Below, piece after piece: positions 11,551 through 19,765 of a stretch of 46,120 bases of DNA. Below the pieces are notes generated by a model. It was not told where the DNA came from, made no database searches, and saw only the letters and a list, made by a program, of their open reading frames with translations. Origin of the DNA: JBHENC01 sp051000345 (GTDB lineage: Bacteria; Acidobacteriota; Blastocatellia; Pyrinomonadales; Pyrinomonadaceae); NCBI GenBank assembly GCA_051000345.1, contig JBPCOJ010000101.1, positions 1 through 46,120 of the forward strand, given 5' to 3'. A program made the position numbers and the translations under genes. Position 1 is the stretch's first letter; each line of letters starts with the position of its first letter.

Positions 11551-11631
11551 CGTAAATCGTAAATCATCAATAGCAAATCGTGAAGAAACAAATTTTTGTC
11601 TTACATCACGATTTACCAATCGAGATTACGA
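11551..11631. repeat. Imperfect inverted repeat between atpH and atpA
   Basis: The 87-nt spacer contains CGTAAATCGTAAATC and CAAATCGTGAAG on the left and CATCACGATTTACC and GAGATTACG on the right, so the ends pair over much of their length. It also has repeated AAATCGT units. Sequence differs from the atpA/atpG palindrome. It overlaps the last bases of atpH. Confidence 0.55.
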
Positions 11632-12171
11632 ACCGCTTGCCATCTTTTGCTTGACCTGTTGCAGTTGGCTGCGCACGGAGCCGTCGTAAATCGTCGAGCC
11701 GATGCGCGTCACAATGCCGCCGATTAAATTTTCGTCTGTCATAAACTTCAGATGCACGTTCTTGCCTGTCAACGCCATCAACTTTGCGCGCAAAGCTTGC
11801 TGCGAAACTTCCGGTACGGGATGCACTGTTTGCACTTCGGCGGTGACGATACCCGCGCGCTCGTCTAAGACCTGCGCGAAACGTTTATTGACTTCAATGA
11901 GGTCGCCGAGACGATGATTCTGCAAAAGCACTTGTAAAAAATTTGCCGTCAGCGAACCGACATGCGTGCGCGCAATCAGCGTCATTAAAACCTTGCGCTT
12001 TTGATCGTAGGGAATCGTCGGATTACCGAAAACTTCCTGAAGCATTGCGCTCGATTGCATCATCGCTTCCCACTCGGACAATTCTTCCTGCACGGCGCGA
12101 TCTTCGCCGCGCGGAATTACAACGTCTGCGAGCGCCGTCGCGTAGCGGCGTGCGATGGTTTCGGCGCTCAA
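11626..12171 (-). CDS. atpH: F-type ATP synthase delta subunit
   Basis: Peripheral-stalk subunit joining F1 to the b/b' dimer. The 181 residues start MSAETIARRYATALADV, the typical delta N-terminal helix, and end with the conserved GGIVTRIGSTIYDGSVRSQLQQ segment. Its ATG overlaps the atpF stop in an ATGA arrangement, indicating translational coupling. Length is normal for the family. Confidence 0.95.
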   Translation of the reverse strand: MSAETIARRYATALADVVIPRGEDRAVQEELSEWEAMMQSSAMLQEVFGNPTIPYDQKRKVLMTLIARTHVGSLTANFLQVLLQNHRLGDLIEVNKRFAQVLDERAGIVTAEVQTVHPVPEVSQQALRAKLMALTGKNVHLKFMTDENLIGGIVTRIGSTIYDGSVRSQLQQVKQKMASGS

Positions 12172-12740
12172 TGTTTTTGTCCCCCGAGTTCCTGAACGTG
12201 CATGTCAATCAAGCGCGCGTCGTCTTCCGGGCGCATGTCGCGTCGAATCATCTCTTCCGCCAGACGCACGCTTTGCTCGGCAGTGAAGCGGCGTAACTCT
12301 GCGCGCGCCGCATTGCCCGCGCCTTCGATTTCGCGCTGTGTCTGTTCGCGCAACTTACGAATGTCTTCTTCTGTCGAGCGTGTGATGCGTTCGCGCTCCG
12401 CCGCAATCTCGCGCGCGGATTGTTCACCCACGGCGGCAACTTCCGTATCGAGGCGTCCCAAACGCGCTTCGACTTCCTGCAATTTTGCCTGCGCCGCGTC
12501 GCGTTCTTCCTGCGCCCGCATCAATTCACGGCGAATCCCTTCGCGTCGAACGCGCATTGCGTCAGCCAGCCCAAAGCGCCGTAGAATATAAATAAGGACT
12601 CCGGCGAAGATAAAAAAGTTGACGAACTTCCACGCCTCGAAACCCGGATAATTGAGCCACCAAGGAAACCATCCGGGAAGCGTCGCGCTGCCTTCACTAA
12701 GGAGGAGGAAATTTACTGATAAGACGAAAGCTGTGAACAT
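12168..12740 (-). CDS. atpF: F-type ATP synthase b subunit
   Basis: Peripheral stalk subunit with one membrane helix (about residues 35-52, WKFVNFFIFAGVLIYILRRF) and a long charged coiled coil from about 60 to 170. 190 residues. It overlaps atpH by four bases and follows the second b-type gene after only four bases. Having two different b genes (b and b') suggests a heterodimeric stalk, as in cyanobacteria and some other phyla. Confidence 0.9.
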   Translation of the reverse strand: MFTAFVLSVNFLLLSEGSATLPGWFPWWLNYPGFEAWKFVNFFIFAGVLIYILRRFGLADAMRVRREGIRRELMRAQEERDAAQAKLQEVEARLGRLDTEVAAVGEQSAREIAAERERITRSTEEDIRKLREQTQREIEGAGNAARAELRRFTAEQSVRLAEEMIRRDMRPEDDARLIDMHVQELGGQKH

Positions 12741-12744
12741 AACT

Positions 12745-13242
12745 TTACGCGTTTAACGAAGAATCGTAGTTTGCGGATGCACTGCTGATCGGGCGATGCA
12801 AAAGATGCGCGCCGATTTCTGTCGCAATCCGCTGGGCATCGCTGGCAAGTGTCCCGCGCGCCGTTTCCGTCTGCGCGCTGATCGAAGCCTTTTCAGCTTC
12901 CAGCGCGCGACTTACTTCGTCGCGCATCGTGCTCAACTTGTTTTGCCGTTCCTGCATTGCCGCCGCGCGCGCTTCTTCCATCGAGTGATACCCATCGGCG
13001 CGCGCCTCGCGCAGCGTTTGCTCGTAGCGATTCAACGCGTCGTCAATGCGCCGCAGAATATCCTGCGTGCTACCGGCTCCGCCCTTAATACGATTTTCGC
13101 GTTCTTCGAGAATACGATTGATCGGCTTAAAAAGCGTCGCGTTCAGCACGAACACCATCAACAGGATGATCGCAATGTGAAGAAAAAGCGTGCCGTCTGG
13201 CACAAGCTGAACAGAGTTTTCCGCAAAAGCTAAAATAAGCAT
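12745..13242 (-). CDS. atpF': F-type ATP synthase b' subunit
   Basis: 165 residues from the ATG at 13242 (MLILAFAENSVQLVPDGT). A single membrane helix (about residues 20-38, LHIAIILLMVFVLNATLF) is followed by the motif FKPINRILEERENRIKGG and a long coiled coil, typical of b/b' subunits. The frame extends 49 codons upstream, but that part covers the promoter and is not conserved. It is the first gene after the promoter at 13328-13356. No genes for subunits a or c precede it. Confidence 0.88.
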   Translation of the reverse strand: MLILAFAENSVQLVPDGTLFLHIAIILLMVFVLNATLFKPINRILEERENRIKGGAGSTQDILRRIDDALNRYEQTLREARADGYHSMEEARAAAMQERQNKLSTMRDEVSRALEAEKASISAQTETARGTLASDAQRIATEIGAHLLHRPISSASANYDSSLNA

Positions 13243-13327
13243 AGGACACTCAGTAGTGTTGTTGCTGGAAGCCGCTTCGCTTCCCTCTCGTGCAGGACAG
13301 AAAAACCGAGCTTTACAAAAGCCTGTG

Positions 13328-13356
13328 AGTCTAGCACCTGATTTCACAAAGGTCAA
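13328..13356 (-). promoter_or_regulatory. Sigma-70-type promoter of the partial atp operon
   Basis: On the minus strand -35 TTGACC (13351-13356), a 17-bp spacer and -10 TAGACT (13328-13333) fit the vegetative consensus well. The predicted start near 13321 leaves a leader of about 80 nt before atpF'. This supports the view that the operon begins with b' and that atpB/atpE lie elsewhere. Confidence 0.72.
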
Positions 13357-13491
13357 GAAACCGTCAGTGAACCCCGCTTTGCCCTTCAATATGTTTGATG
13401 GATTGTATGTTTACTTATCTTGCACAGAAGCGTTTGTAAGTATCTTGCATAACTCTGCTGATAGCACGTTGTTCGAGATTTCCGTAACTAC

Positions 13492-14511
13492 TCATACAAC
13501 ATTGATTAGATATTGATTGAAAGGTCGAACTTCTCCGATAACAGCGCCGCCGATTACTAAGGCTAAGGCGGCTGCCTTTTCCTGCTTAATGCTAATGAGA
13601 AGCCCGCCAGCGGTTTGCGGATCGAAAAGCGCGCTCTGCATTTCCTTTGCGACCCCCGCCCCGATATGAATTGTGTCGCCAACATACTCACGATTGTTTT
13701 TGTCACCGCGCGTCAGCATTCCCTGCCCGATTAACTCCAGAACTTCCGGCAATAAAGGAACGCGGCTCGATTCTATCGTGAATGAAACATTGCTGGCGTG
13801 CGCCATCTCGTATGCGTGTCCCAGAAGCCCGAAGCCTGTGACGTCCGTACAAGCATGAGCCTTTGCCCTTCGCATCGCTTCTGCCGCCCTTGCCGCCGAC
13901 ACGGTCATTGACTTTAATGCCTGTTCGATTATTTCCGGTTTTACAACGCCTTTTTTTATCCCTGTGCTAATCGCTCCCGTGCCGATTGCCTTGCTCAACA
14001 CAAGCGCATCTCCGGGTTGTGCGGCGGCGTTGGTGATAACTTCTTTGGGATGAATCAATCCGGTCACGGCATAGCCGAATTTAATTTCAGCATCATCAAT
14101 CGTATGCCCGCCGATTACGTTGACGCCCTCCTCGTTCATCGCTAATTGTCCGCCCCGCAGAATCTCCCCCAGAATCTTCAAATCCTCTTTCTGCGGATAA
14201 CAAACTATTGCCAGAGCCGTGATAGGTTTACCGCCCATCGCATAGACATCATTCAGCGCATTCACAGCAGCAATTCGCCCGTAAGTTTCTGGATCATCCG
14301 CAACAGGCGTAAAGAAATCCAATGTCTGCACCAAGGCTACATCGTCATTTAGGCGAAAGACACCCGCATCGTCAGAATTTTCATATCCGACAATGATGTT
14401 GGAATTAGTAGGTTGTGGTGGTAGTTCACTCAATACTTGAGCGAGATCGCGCGGAGCGAGTTTAGCCACTCAACCAGCGCAAGATACCATTTCTGTTAAT
14501 CTTTTTTTCAT
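13492..14511 (-). CDS. selD: Selenide, water dikinase; selenoprotein with in-frame UGA (Sec14)
   Basis: Makes selenophosphate from selenide and ATP for selenocysteine (and selenouridine) synthesis. The gene reads ATG at 14511, MKKRLTEMVSCAG, then TGA at 14470-14472, then VAKLAPRDLAQVL. The TGA falls where SelD carries its catalytic Cys or Sec, and the essential Lys follows three residues later (K17), matching the C17/K20 pair of E. coli SelD. With Sec the protein has 339 residues, the family's normal length. Further signatures are DDAGVF, GGKPITALAIVCYP, NVIGGHTIDD, CTDVTGFGLLGH and LFDPQTAGGLL. A start at the GTG after the TGA, as automatic callers give, would remove the active site. It lies between parB and the atp operon. 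Confidence 0.95.
14426..14444 (-). promoter_or_regulatory. Candidate bacterial SECIS hairpin in selD
   Basis: Downstream of the UGA the mRNA can form a 7-bp stem (UCGCUCA with UGAGUGA, one G-U pair) closing a five-base loop AGUAU. The loop G is the second loop base and lies 34 nt after the UGA, within the 16-37 nt range described for bacterial SECIS elements. Folding was judged by eye only. Confidence 0.6.
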
Positions 14512-14570
14512 TTTACACTGTACATCCAATTTGGAAAGTCAATTTACAAACTAAACCGCAAACCACAAAA

Positions 14571-15449
14571 TTAAGCTTCATTGTCTTCCGTATTGCGTAT
14601 TAATAATTGATAAACCCTGTCTAAGTCAGTTTTGTTATAATACTCAATCTCTATTTTCCCACCCTTACCCGATTGGCTCGGTAAAACTCTAACCTGTGTG
14701 CTTAGGCGACGCCGCAATTTGCTTTCGGCGGCACGAACATTAGCGTCATCCCGTTTGACGGCAGGCACGATTGTTTCAGTAGAGCTACCGTTTGCAACAA
14801 TCCGCTTGATCGTTTTTTCGGTTTCCCGTACAGATAAAGAATGCTCTGTAATGCTGCGTGCGACGCGGCGTTGTATGTCAGGATCATCTACGCCAAGCAG
14901 AGCGCGCGCATGTCCTATAGAGATTTTCTCCTCCTCTACGAGATGTTGAATATCCTCCGGCAGACGCAACAGGCGTAGATAGTTTGTAATAAAAGTGCGG
15001 TCTCGGCCAATCCGCTGGGCAACATTTTCCTGCGTCAGGCCAAGCGTTTCGATTAAATTTTTATAGGCATGAGCTTCTTCGATAGCATTTAATTCCTGAC
15101 GCTGGATATTTTCAATAAGAGCCAGCTCAAGAAGTTTGTCGTCTGGTATTTCGCGGACAACGGCAGGGATTCGCTGCAAACCAGCTCTTTGCGCGGCGCG
15201 CCATCTTCTTTCGCCAGCGACGATTTGATAGTTTTGCCCGCGTCGCCTTAAAAGAATCGGCTGCACGACTCCGTTATGGCGAATCGACTCGGCTAATTCG
15301 TTAAGGCGCGTTTCGTCGAATCGCAGGCGCGGTTGCGAGCTATTTGGTTCTATCAAATCTATATCTATTTCTAATAATTCTTCACTCGTTGCTGCTGCTG
15401 TCTCCGATAACAGCGCGTTCAAGCCCCTGCCGAGTGCTCGTTTTGTCAT
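14571..15449 (-). CDS. parB: Chromosome partitioning protein ParB (CTP-dependent clamp)
   Basis: 292 residues: the N-terminal KRALGRGLNALL peptide that stimulates ParA, the CTP-binding GERRWRAA box (79-86), the ENIQR motif, a helix-turn-helix around TQENVAQRIGRDRTFITNYLRLL, and a C-terminal dimerisation domain. It binds parS (two candidate sites at 16355 and 16412), spreads as a clamp and loads SMC. The start is supported by AGAGGTGA just upstream. Its first 68 nt overlap the end of parA in another frame. Confidence 0.96.
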   Translation of the reverse strand: MTKRALGRGLNALLSETAAATSEELLEIDIDLIEPNSSQPRLRFDETRLNELAESIRHNGVVQPILLRRRGQNYQIVAGERRWRAAQRAGLQRIPAVVREIPDDKLLELALIENIQRQELNAIEEAHAYKNLIETLGLTQENVAQRIGRDRTFITNYLRLLRLPEDIQHLVEEEKISIGHARALLGVDDPDIQRRVARSITEHSLSVRETEKTIKRIVANGSSTETIVPAVKRDDANVRAAESKLRRRLSTQVRVLPSQSGKGGKIEIEYYNKTDLDRVYQLLIRNTEDNEA

Positions 15450-16203
15450 TGGCCATCACCTCTCTGGCAAGCTGAAGATAGCTTTCGGCACCGCGAGAAC
15501 GTATATCATAAAGAATAATGGGTTTCCCGTGGCTGGGTGCCTCAGCCAAACGTACATTTCTGGGAATTACCGTTTGGAAAACTTGACGTCCGTAAAAATC
15601 GCGCAGATCAGCGGCTACGGCAGCCGACAAATTAGTGCGCTCGTCGTACATTGTCAGCAAAAGGCCTTCGATTGTCAGTCCCGGATTAAGATTCCGGCGA
15701 ATTCTCGCCAGAGTGTCGAAAAGTTCCGTTACTCCTTCGAGAGCAAAGTATTCACACTGAATCGGAACGAGTAGGGAAGTTGCAGCGGTTAAAGCATTAA
15801 GAGTTAAAAGGCCGAGCGAGGGCGGGCAGTCTATGAGGATGTAATCATATTCGCTTTCAACTGCACGCAAAATTTCCTGAAGCTTGTATTCTCGCTTTTC
15901 AAGTTCTACTAATTCTATTTCAGCGCCCGCCAGATTTTTATCGGCAGGCAAAACCTTTAGAAACGGCAATTCTGTATTTTGGATGACATTTAGCAATGAT
16001 TCATCCAAAATAAGCGCGTGATATAAACTGCGGCGAAAACTTCCGCGCTGGACACCAACTCCTGAAGTAGCATTCGCCTGTGGGTCGGCATCCACAAGCA
16101 GAACTCTTTTTTCAGCGACGGCAAGTGCGGCAGCAAGGTTGATAGCGCTCGTCGTTTTACCAACTCCGCCCTTTTGATTGGCGACAGCGATTATTTTCTG
16201 CAT
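15382..16203 (-). CDS. parA: Chromosome partitioning ATPase ParA (Soj)
   Basis: 273 residues from the ATG at 16203 (MQKIIAVANQKGGVGKTT); the deviant Walker A lies at residues 11-18, followed by DADPQANAT and YDYILIDCPPSLGLLTLNAL. It binds DNA non-specifically as an ATP dimer and drives origin separation with ParB. The frame extends 15 codons further upstream, which is not part of the family. The last ~22 residues overlap parB. The 5' side faces the parS sites. Confidence 0.95.
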   Translation of the reverse strand: MQKIIAVANQKGGVGKTTSAINLAAALAVAEKRVLLVDADPQANATSGVGVQRGSFRRSLYHALILDESLLNVIQNTELPFLKVLPADKNLAGAEIELVELEKREYKLQEILRAVESEYDYILIDCPPSLGLLTLNALTAATSLLVPIQCEYFALEGVTELFDTLARIRRNLNPGLTIEGLLLTMYDERTNLSAAVAADLRDFYGRQVFQTVIPRNVRLAEAPSHGKPIILYDIRSRGAESYLQLAREVMANDKTSTRQGLERAVIGDSSSNE

Positions 16204-16274
16204 AATCCAAGCTTTCTGTCTTCCCGAACTAAAAACATAAACTAACACATAGATGGGTATGGCGCTACAAATAT

Positions 16275-16359
16275 TAATGTTTGGTAGTGGGTCAGTTTCA
16301 ACTTTCGATGGCGATAAACTTTAAGCAATATTTTCAAACTGACCCACTACCTAATGTTT
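16275..16359. mobile_element. MITE-like element with 16-bp terminal inverted repeats and 8-bp target duplication
   Basis: Perfect 16-bp inverted repeats GGTAGTGGGTCAGTTT (16283-16298) and AAACTGACCCACTACC (16336-16351) enclose 37 nt without coding capacity. The 69-bp unit is flanked by identical 8-bp copies of TAATGTTT (16275-16282 and 16352-16359), the mark of transposition. The right copy supplies the first bases of a parS-like site. It encodes no transposase, so it must have moved in trans; the parent IS family is not certain. Confidence 0.8.
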
Positions 16360-16370
16360 CACGTGCCACA
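16355..16370. promoter_or_regulatory. parS-like ParB binding site 1
   Basis: TGTTTCACGTGCCACA matches 14 of 16 bases of the near-universal parS palindrome TGTTTCACGTGAAACA. It lies between parA and mnmG, the usual neighbourhood. The left end coincides with the MITE target duplication. Confidence 0.75.
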
Positions 16371-16411
16371 CAACCGAGAAGTAATGAAGGGCTTAAGAAA
16401 CATAGCAGCGA

Positions 16412-16427
16412 GGTGCCACGTGAAACA
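16412..16427. promoter_or_regulatory. parS-like ParB binding site 2
   Basis: GGTGCCACGTGAAACA matches 13 of 16 bases of the parS consensus. It is in inverted orientation to site 1: both keep one perfect half (TGTTTCACGTG) and share the altered half (G/C)CAC. It ends one base before the mnmG stop codon. Confidence 0.7.
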
Positions 16428-16428
16428 T

Positions 16429-18309
16429 TCACACACGGGAATTTTGAGCGGATAAATGAACCAACAAAACCGATAAAGCTGCGGGAGTTAGTCCCGGAAT
16501 GGTTCTCAATTGACCGAAAGTTCTCGGCGTCGCACGTTCTAGGCGCTCTATCATTTCTACCGAAAGACCGGGAATTGAACGAAAGCTAAAATCGTTTGCA
16601 ACCTTTAACCCATCATGTTGGTGCAAACGCTTTGAAGCACTTTTTTGAACCTCGATATAGCCACTATAAAGATGGTCAGCCATCACAGTTTCGATTTCAT
16701 TGAGCGAAACTTCCGCACTTAAATTACAGGGCAAAAGCTTTTCAATTAATTCAGGCGTGATATTAGGGCGCAACGTAAGACTGGCGAGAGTGATAGAATC
16801 GCCTAAATCAGAAGAAAGGGTGCGGCTCAAAAATGCATATGCGGCGTCGGAGCGTCTATATCTAGTTTCTTCAAGCGTTGTGCGTAAACGAGCGAGCCTT
16901 GCCTGCTTTTTGTTAAAACGCTCCCAATCCAAGTCGCCGACTATGCCTAAATCTCTGCCATACTTGTTGAGCCGCACATCCGCATTATCAAAACGCAAAG
17001 TAAGTCTGTTTTCCGAGCGGGAAGTAAAAATACGGTACGGCTCATCGACTCCATTTCTAATTAAATCTTGGATTAAAACTCCAATGTAAGATTCATCACG
17101 GCTCGGAGTGAAAAGTTCTCGCTTCTGGGCAGAGAGAGAAGCATTGATTCCGGCAATTAGCCCTTGACAAGCGGCTTCTTCATAGCCGGTCGTGCCGTTA
17201 ATTTGACCGGCGGTGAAAAGTCCTCTGATTTTCGCAGTCTCTAGATAAGGAGTAAGCTGACGCGGGTCTATAAAGTCATATTCAATGGCATAGCCGGGGC
17301 GAATAATACCCGCTTGCTCCAAACCGGGAACCATCCGCACGAGCCGCTGTTGTAGATCGGCTGGAAGAGAAGTCGAAAATCCGTTCAGGTAAACTTCATT
17401 AGTGTTATGGCCTTCCGGTTCGAGAAAAAGCTGGTGGCGATCTTTCTCCGCGAATTTAACAACCTTATCTTCAATGGAAGGGCAATAGCGAGGGCCGACG
17501 CCTTTGATTTTTCCCGAGTAAAGCGGCGATTCCTGCAGATTTGCACGTATATTGTTGTGTAGAGCGTCGTTCGTATAGCCTATATAACAGGTAATTTGCG
17601 GCTGGCTGATTTTATCCGTTGCAAACGAGAAGGGGACAGGTCGTTCATCTGCATGTTGGGGAATGAAAGCATTCCAATCAATTGTACGCCCATCCAGACG
17701 CGGGGGCGTGCCGGTCTTGAGGCGCCCCATAGGAAAACCGAGATGTTTCAAGTTCTCGGCAAGGTCGATTGAAGAGGGTTCGCCCGCGCGCCCGGCAGTA
17801 TAAGTGCTGCGGCCTGTATGTATTAAGCCGTTGAGGAAAGTCCCGGCGGCAATTACAACTGAAGACGCATGAAAACGGCGTGCATCTTGTAGCTGAACTC
17901 CCAAAACGCGATTATCTTTGACGATTAATTCGGTAACCAAGCCTTGCCGCAAATGCAGATTATGAGTTGACTCCAAGACAGCGCGCATTTCTGTGCGGTA
18001 AAGAGCGCGATCAGCCTGCGCCCGTGGTGACTGAACGGCGGGGCCGCGAGACCGGTTCAAGAGACGGAACTGTATGCCGGTGCGATCTATAACGCGACCC
18101 ATAATGCCGCCGAGCGCGTCTATTTCTCTCACCAAATGCCCTTTAGCGATGCCGCCAATCGCGGGATTACAGGACATTTGACCGATCAAATCTAAATTTA
18201 GTGTAATAAGTGCAGTTTGGCTGCCGAGTCTAGCGGCAGCAGACGCGGCTTCGCATCCGGCGTGGCCGGCACCAATAATGATTACATCAAATTGCTCGTC
18301 AAAAACCAT
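16429..18309 (-). CDS. mnmG: tRNA U34 carboxymethylaminomethyl synthase subunit MnmG (GidA)
   Basis: FAD- and folate-dependent partner of MnmE; together they add the aminomethyl-type group to U34 of tRNAs reading NNA/NNG codons. 626 residues with N-terminal FAD motif DVIIIGAGHAGCEAA, the signature NPAIGGIAKGHLVREIDALGG and the C-terminal helical domain ending at LSVLLVHLSAQ. Length is normal. It starts two bases after the mnmE stop codon, so the pair is cotranscribed and stoichiometric. Confidence 0.97.
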   Translation of the reverse strand: MVFDEQFDVIIIGAGHAGCEAASAAARLGSQTALITLNLDLIGQMSCNPAIGGIAKGHLVREIDALGGIMGRVIDRTGIQFRLLNRSRGPAVQSPRAQADRALYRTEMRAVLESTHNLHLRQGLVTELIVKDNRVLGVQLQDARRFHASSVVIAAGTFLNGLIHTGRSTYTAGRAGEPSSIDLAENLKHLGFPMGRLKTGTPPRLDGRTIDWNAFIPQHADERPVPFSFATDKISQPQITCYIGYTNDALHNNIRANLQESPLYSGKIKGVGPRYCPSIEDKVVKFAEKDRHQLFLEPEGHNTNEVYLNGFSTSLPADLQQRLVRMVPGLEQAGIIRPGYAIEYDFIDPRQLTPYLETAKIRGLFTAGQINGTTGYEEAACQGLIAGINASLSAQKRELFTPSRDESYIGVLIQDLIRNGVDEPYRIFTSRSENRLTLRFDNADVRLNKYGRDLGIVGDLDWERFNKKQARLARLRTTLEETRYRRSDAAYAFLSRTLSSDLGDSITLASLTLRPNITPELIEKLLPCNLSAEVSLNEIETVMADHLYSGYIEVQKSASKRLHQHDGLKVANDFSFRSIPGLSVEMIERLERATPRTFGQLRTIPGLTPAALSVLLVHLSAQNSRV

Positions 18310-18311
18310 AG

Positions 18312-19682
18312 TTATTTACCGATACAAAAGGTGGCGAATATCCTTCCCAAAACGTCATCGGAAGTGGTTTCGCCCGTAATCTCTCCGAGCAAGTGTAAAG
18401 CATTATATAGGCCTAAAAGCACGAGTTCCTCGCTCGCTCGCTGTTCAAGAAGTTCTATAGATGCGTTTAAAGCATCACGTGTCCGCTGAAGCAGATCGAA
18501 ATGGCGGGCGTCAGTGATTAGCAATCCAGCATCATGTGCGTCTGATTTGATAAAAGGGCTAACCAACGCGTTACGTAAATCTTCGATGCCCTCTCCTGTT
18601 TTCGCGGAAATGCTAATAGATGGATGATCCATACGACACAGGCAAGAGCGATTATTAATCTTTACAACGCCTAAATCGCTTTTATTAAATATTGTTAGGT
18701 GTGGCAAATCTATTATTTCGCTGATGATAGCGTTATCTTCATCTGTGAGTAATTGTGAGCCATCAATTACTACGGCGGTCAGGTCTGCATCAACCATTGC
18801 ACGGCGCGTTCGCTCAACGCCTAGATTTTCTATTTCATCGGCAGATTGTCGTATGCCAGCCGTATCAGTTAGCGAAACTGGAAAGCCGTTGATGTTGATT
18901 AATTCGCTAAGGCTATCGCGCGTGGTTCCGGGAATGGCCGAGACAATGGCTCTATCGGAAAGCAATAACTTATTGAATATAGTAGACTTACCTACGTTTG
19001 GCCGACCTACGAGAACTATCTTCAAACCATGGCGCAGGAGATGACCTGTATGAAACGTGAGCGATAATTTTTCGATCTGATTCGTTAAATCAGCAAGTTT
19101 GTCTCTGAACTGCTGCGCCGTTATGTCCAGTAAATCATCTTCAACAAACTCCAGAGCGGATTCCAAAGGCACAATTATATCGAGAAGTTGATCTTTGAAG
19201 GGCTGGAGTCTGAGGGAAAGTTCGCCGCCGAGCTGCCGTGCTGCCTGACGCGCCGCAGCGTCCGTCTGAGCGTCTATTAAATCGCGGATGGCTTCCGCTT
19301 GGCTAAGATTGAGGCGTCCGTTAGACAGTGCACGCAGGGTAAACTCACCCGGATCAGCAAGACGAGCGTTAAAACTCAGCGAAAAATCTATCAAACGGCG
19401 CAAAATGACAGGCGAGCCGTGGCAGCTAAATTCGATAACATCTTCGCCTGTAAAGGAGTGCGGAGCTTTGAAATACGTGACAAGCGCTTGATCTAAAATC
19501 TCATTTGTTCCCGGTACGAAAAGATTTTTCAGGGAAACTCTATTAGCTTCCGGCGTGTAGTTTCTATCCGTAATAAGAATGCGTGAGATTTCGAGCGCGC
19601 GTGCACCGCTTAAACGAAGAACACCGATACCGCTGCGACCCGGTGGAGTTGACAAAGCAACGATGGTATCAGTATCAGACAC
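18312..19682 (-). CDS. mnmE: tRNA modification GTPase MnmE (TrmE)
   Basis: 456 residues: an N-terminal tetrahydrofolate-binding domain (DTIVALSTPPGRSGIGVLRLSG), helical domain, and an inserted G domain with GRPNVGKST, DTAGIR and NKSDL. It ends FATFCIGK, the conserved C-terminal Cys of the family (C453). It works with MnmG on tRNA U34. The start is a GTG at 19682, forced because it directly opens the conserved N-terminus; no clear ribosome site is visible. Confidence 0.97.
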   Translation of the reverse strand: MSDTDTIVALSTPPGRSGIGVLRLSGARALEISRILITDRNYTPEANRVSLKNLFVPGTNEILDQALVTYFKAPHSFTGEDVIEFSCHGSPVILRRLIDFSLSFNARLADPGEFTLRALSNGRLNLSQAEAIRDLIDAQTDAAARQAARQLGGELSLRLQPFKDQLLDIIVPLESALEFVEDDLLDITAQQFRDKLADLTNQIEKLSLTFHTGHLLRHGLKIVLVGRPNVGKSTIFNKLLLSDRAIVSAIPGTTRDSLSELININGFPVSLTDTAGIRQSADEIENLGVERTRRAMVDADLTAVVIDGSQLLTDEDNAIISEIIDLPHLTIFNKSDLGVVKINNRSCLCRMDHPSISISAKTGEGIEDLRNALVSPFIKSDAHDAGLLITDARHFDLLQRTRDALNASIELLEQRASEELVLLGLYNALHLLGEITGETTSDDVLGRIFATFCIGK

Positions 19683-19765
19683 GGAAGGAAAAACGATTAA
19701 AAAGCTAAGAATATGTGGTAAACATTGAATCCAAAGCAGTTGCGGAGATAATCGAACTACTACTA

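Noticed and set aside
13243..13491. A hidden atpE gene upstream of atpF'
   Set aside because: No minus-strand frame of about 80 codons with c-subunit features fits; the stretch holds the promoter.
13492..14469. Shorter selD beginning at GTG 14469
   Set aside because: It would begin just after the catalytic position and lose Sec14; the upstream frame matches the SelD N-terminus once the UGA is read as Sec.
14517..14542. selD promoter TTGACT...TACAGT
   Set aside because: The spacer is only 14 bp, too short for a convincing sigma-70 site.
16283..16351. Rho-independent terminator after mnmG or parA
   Set aside because: The stem has a 37-nt loop and no T-run, while an exact 8-bp duplication flanks it; transposition explains it better.
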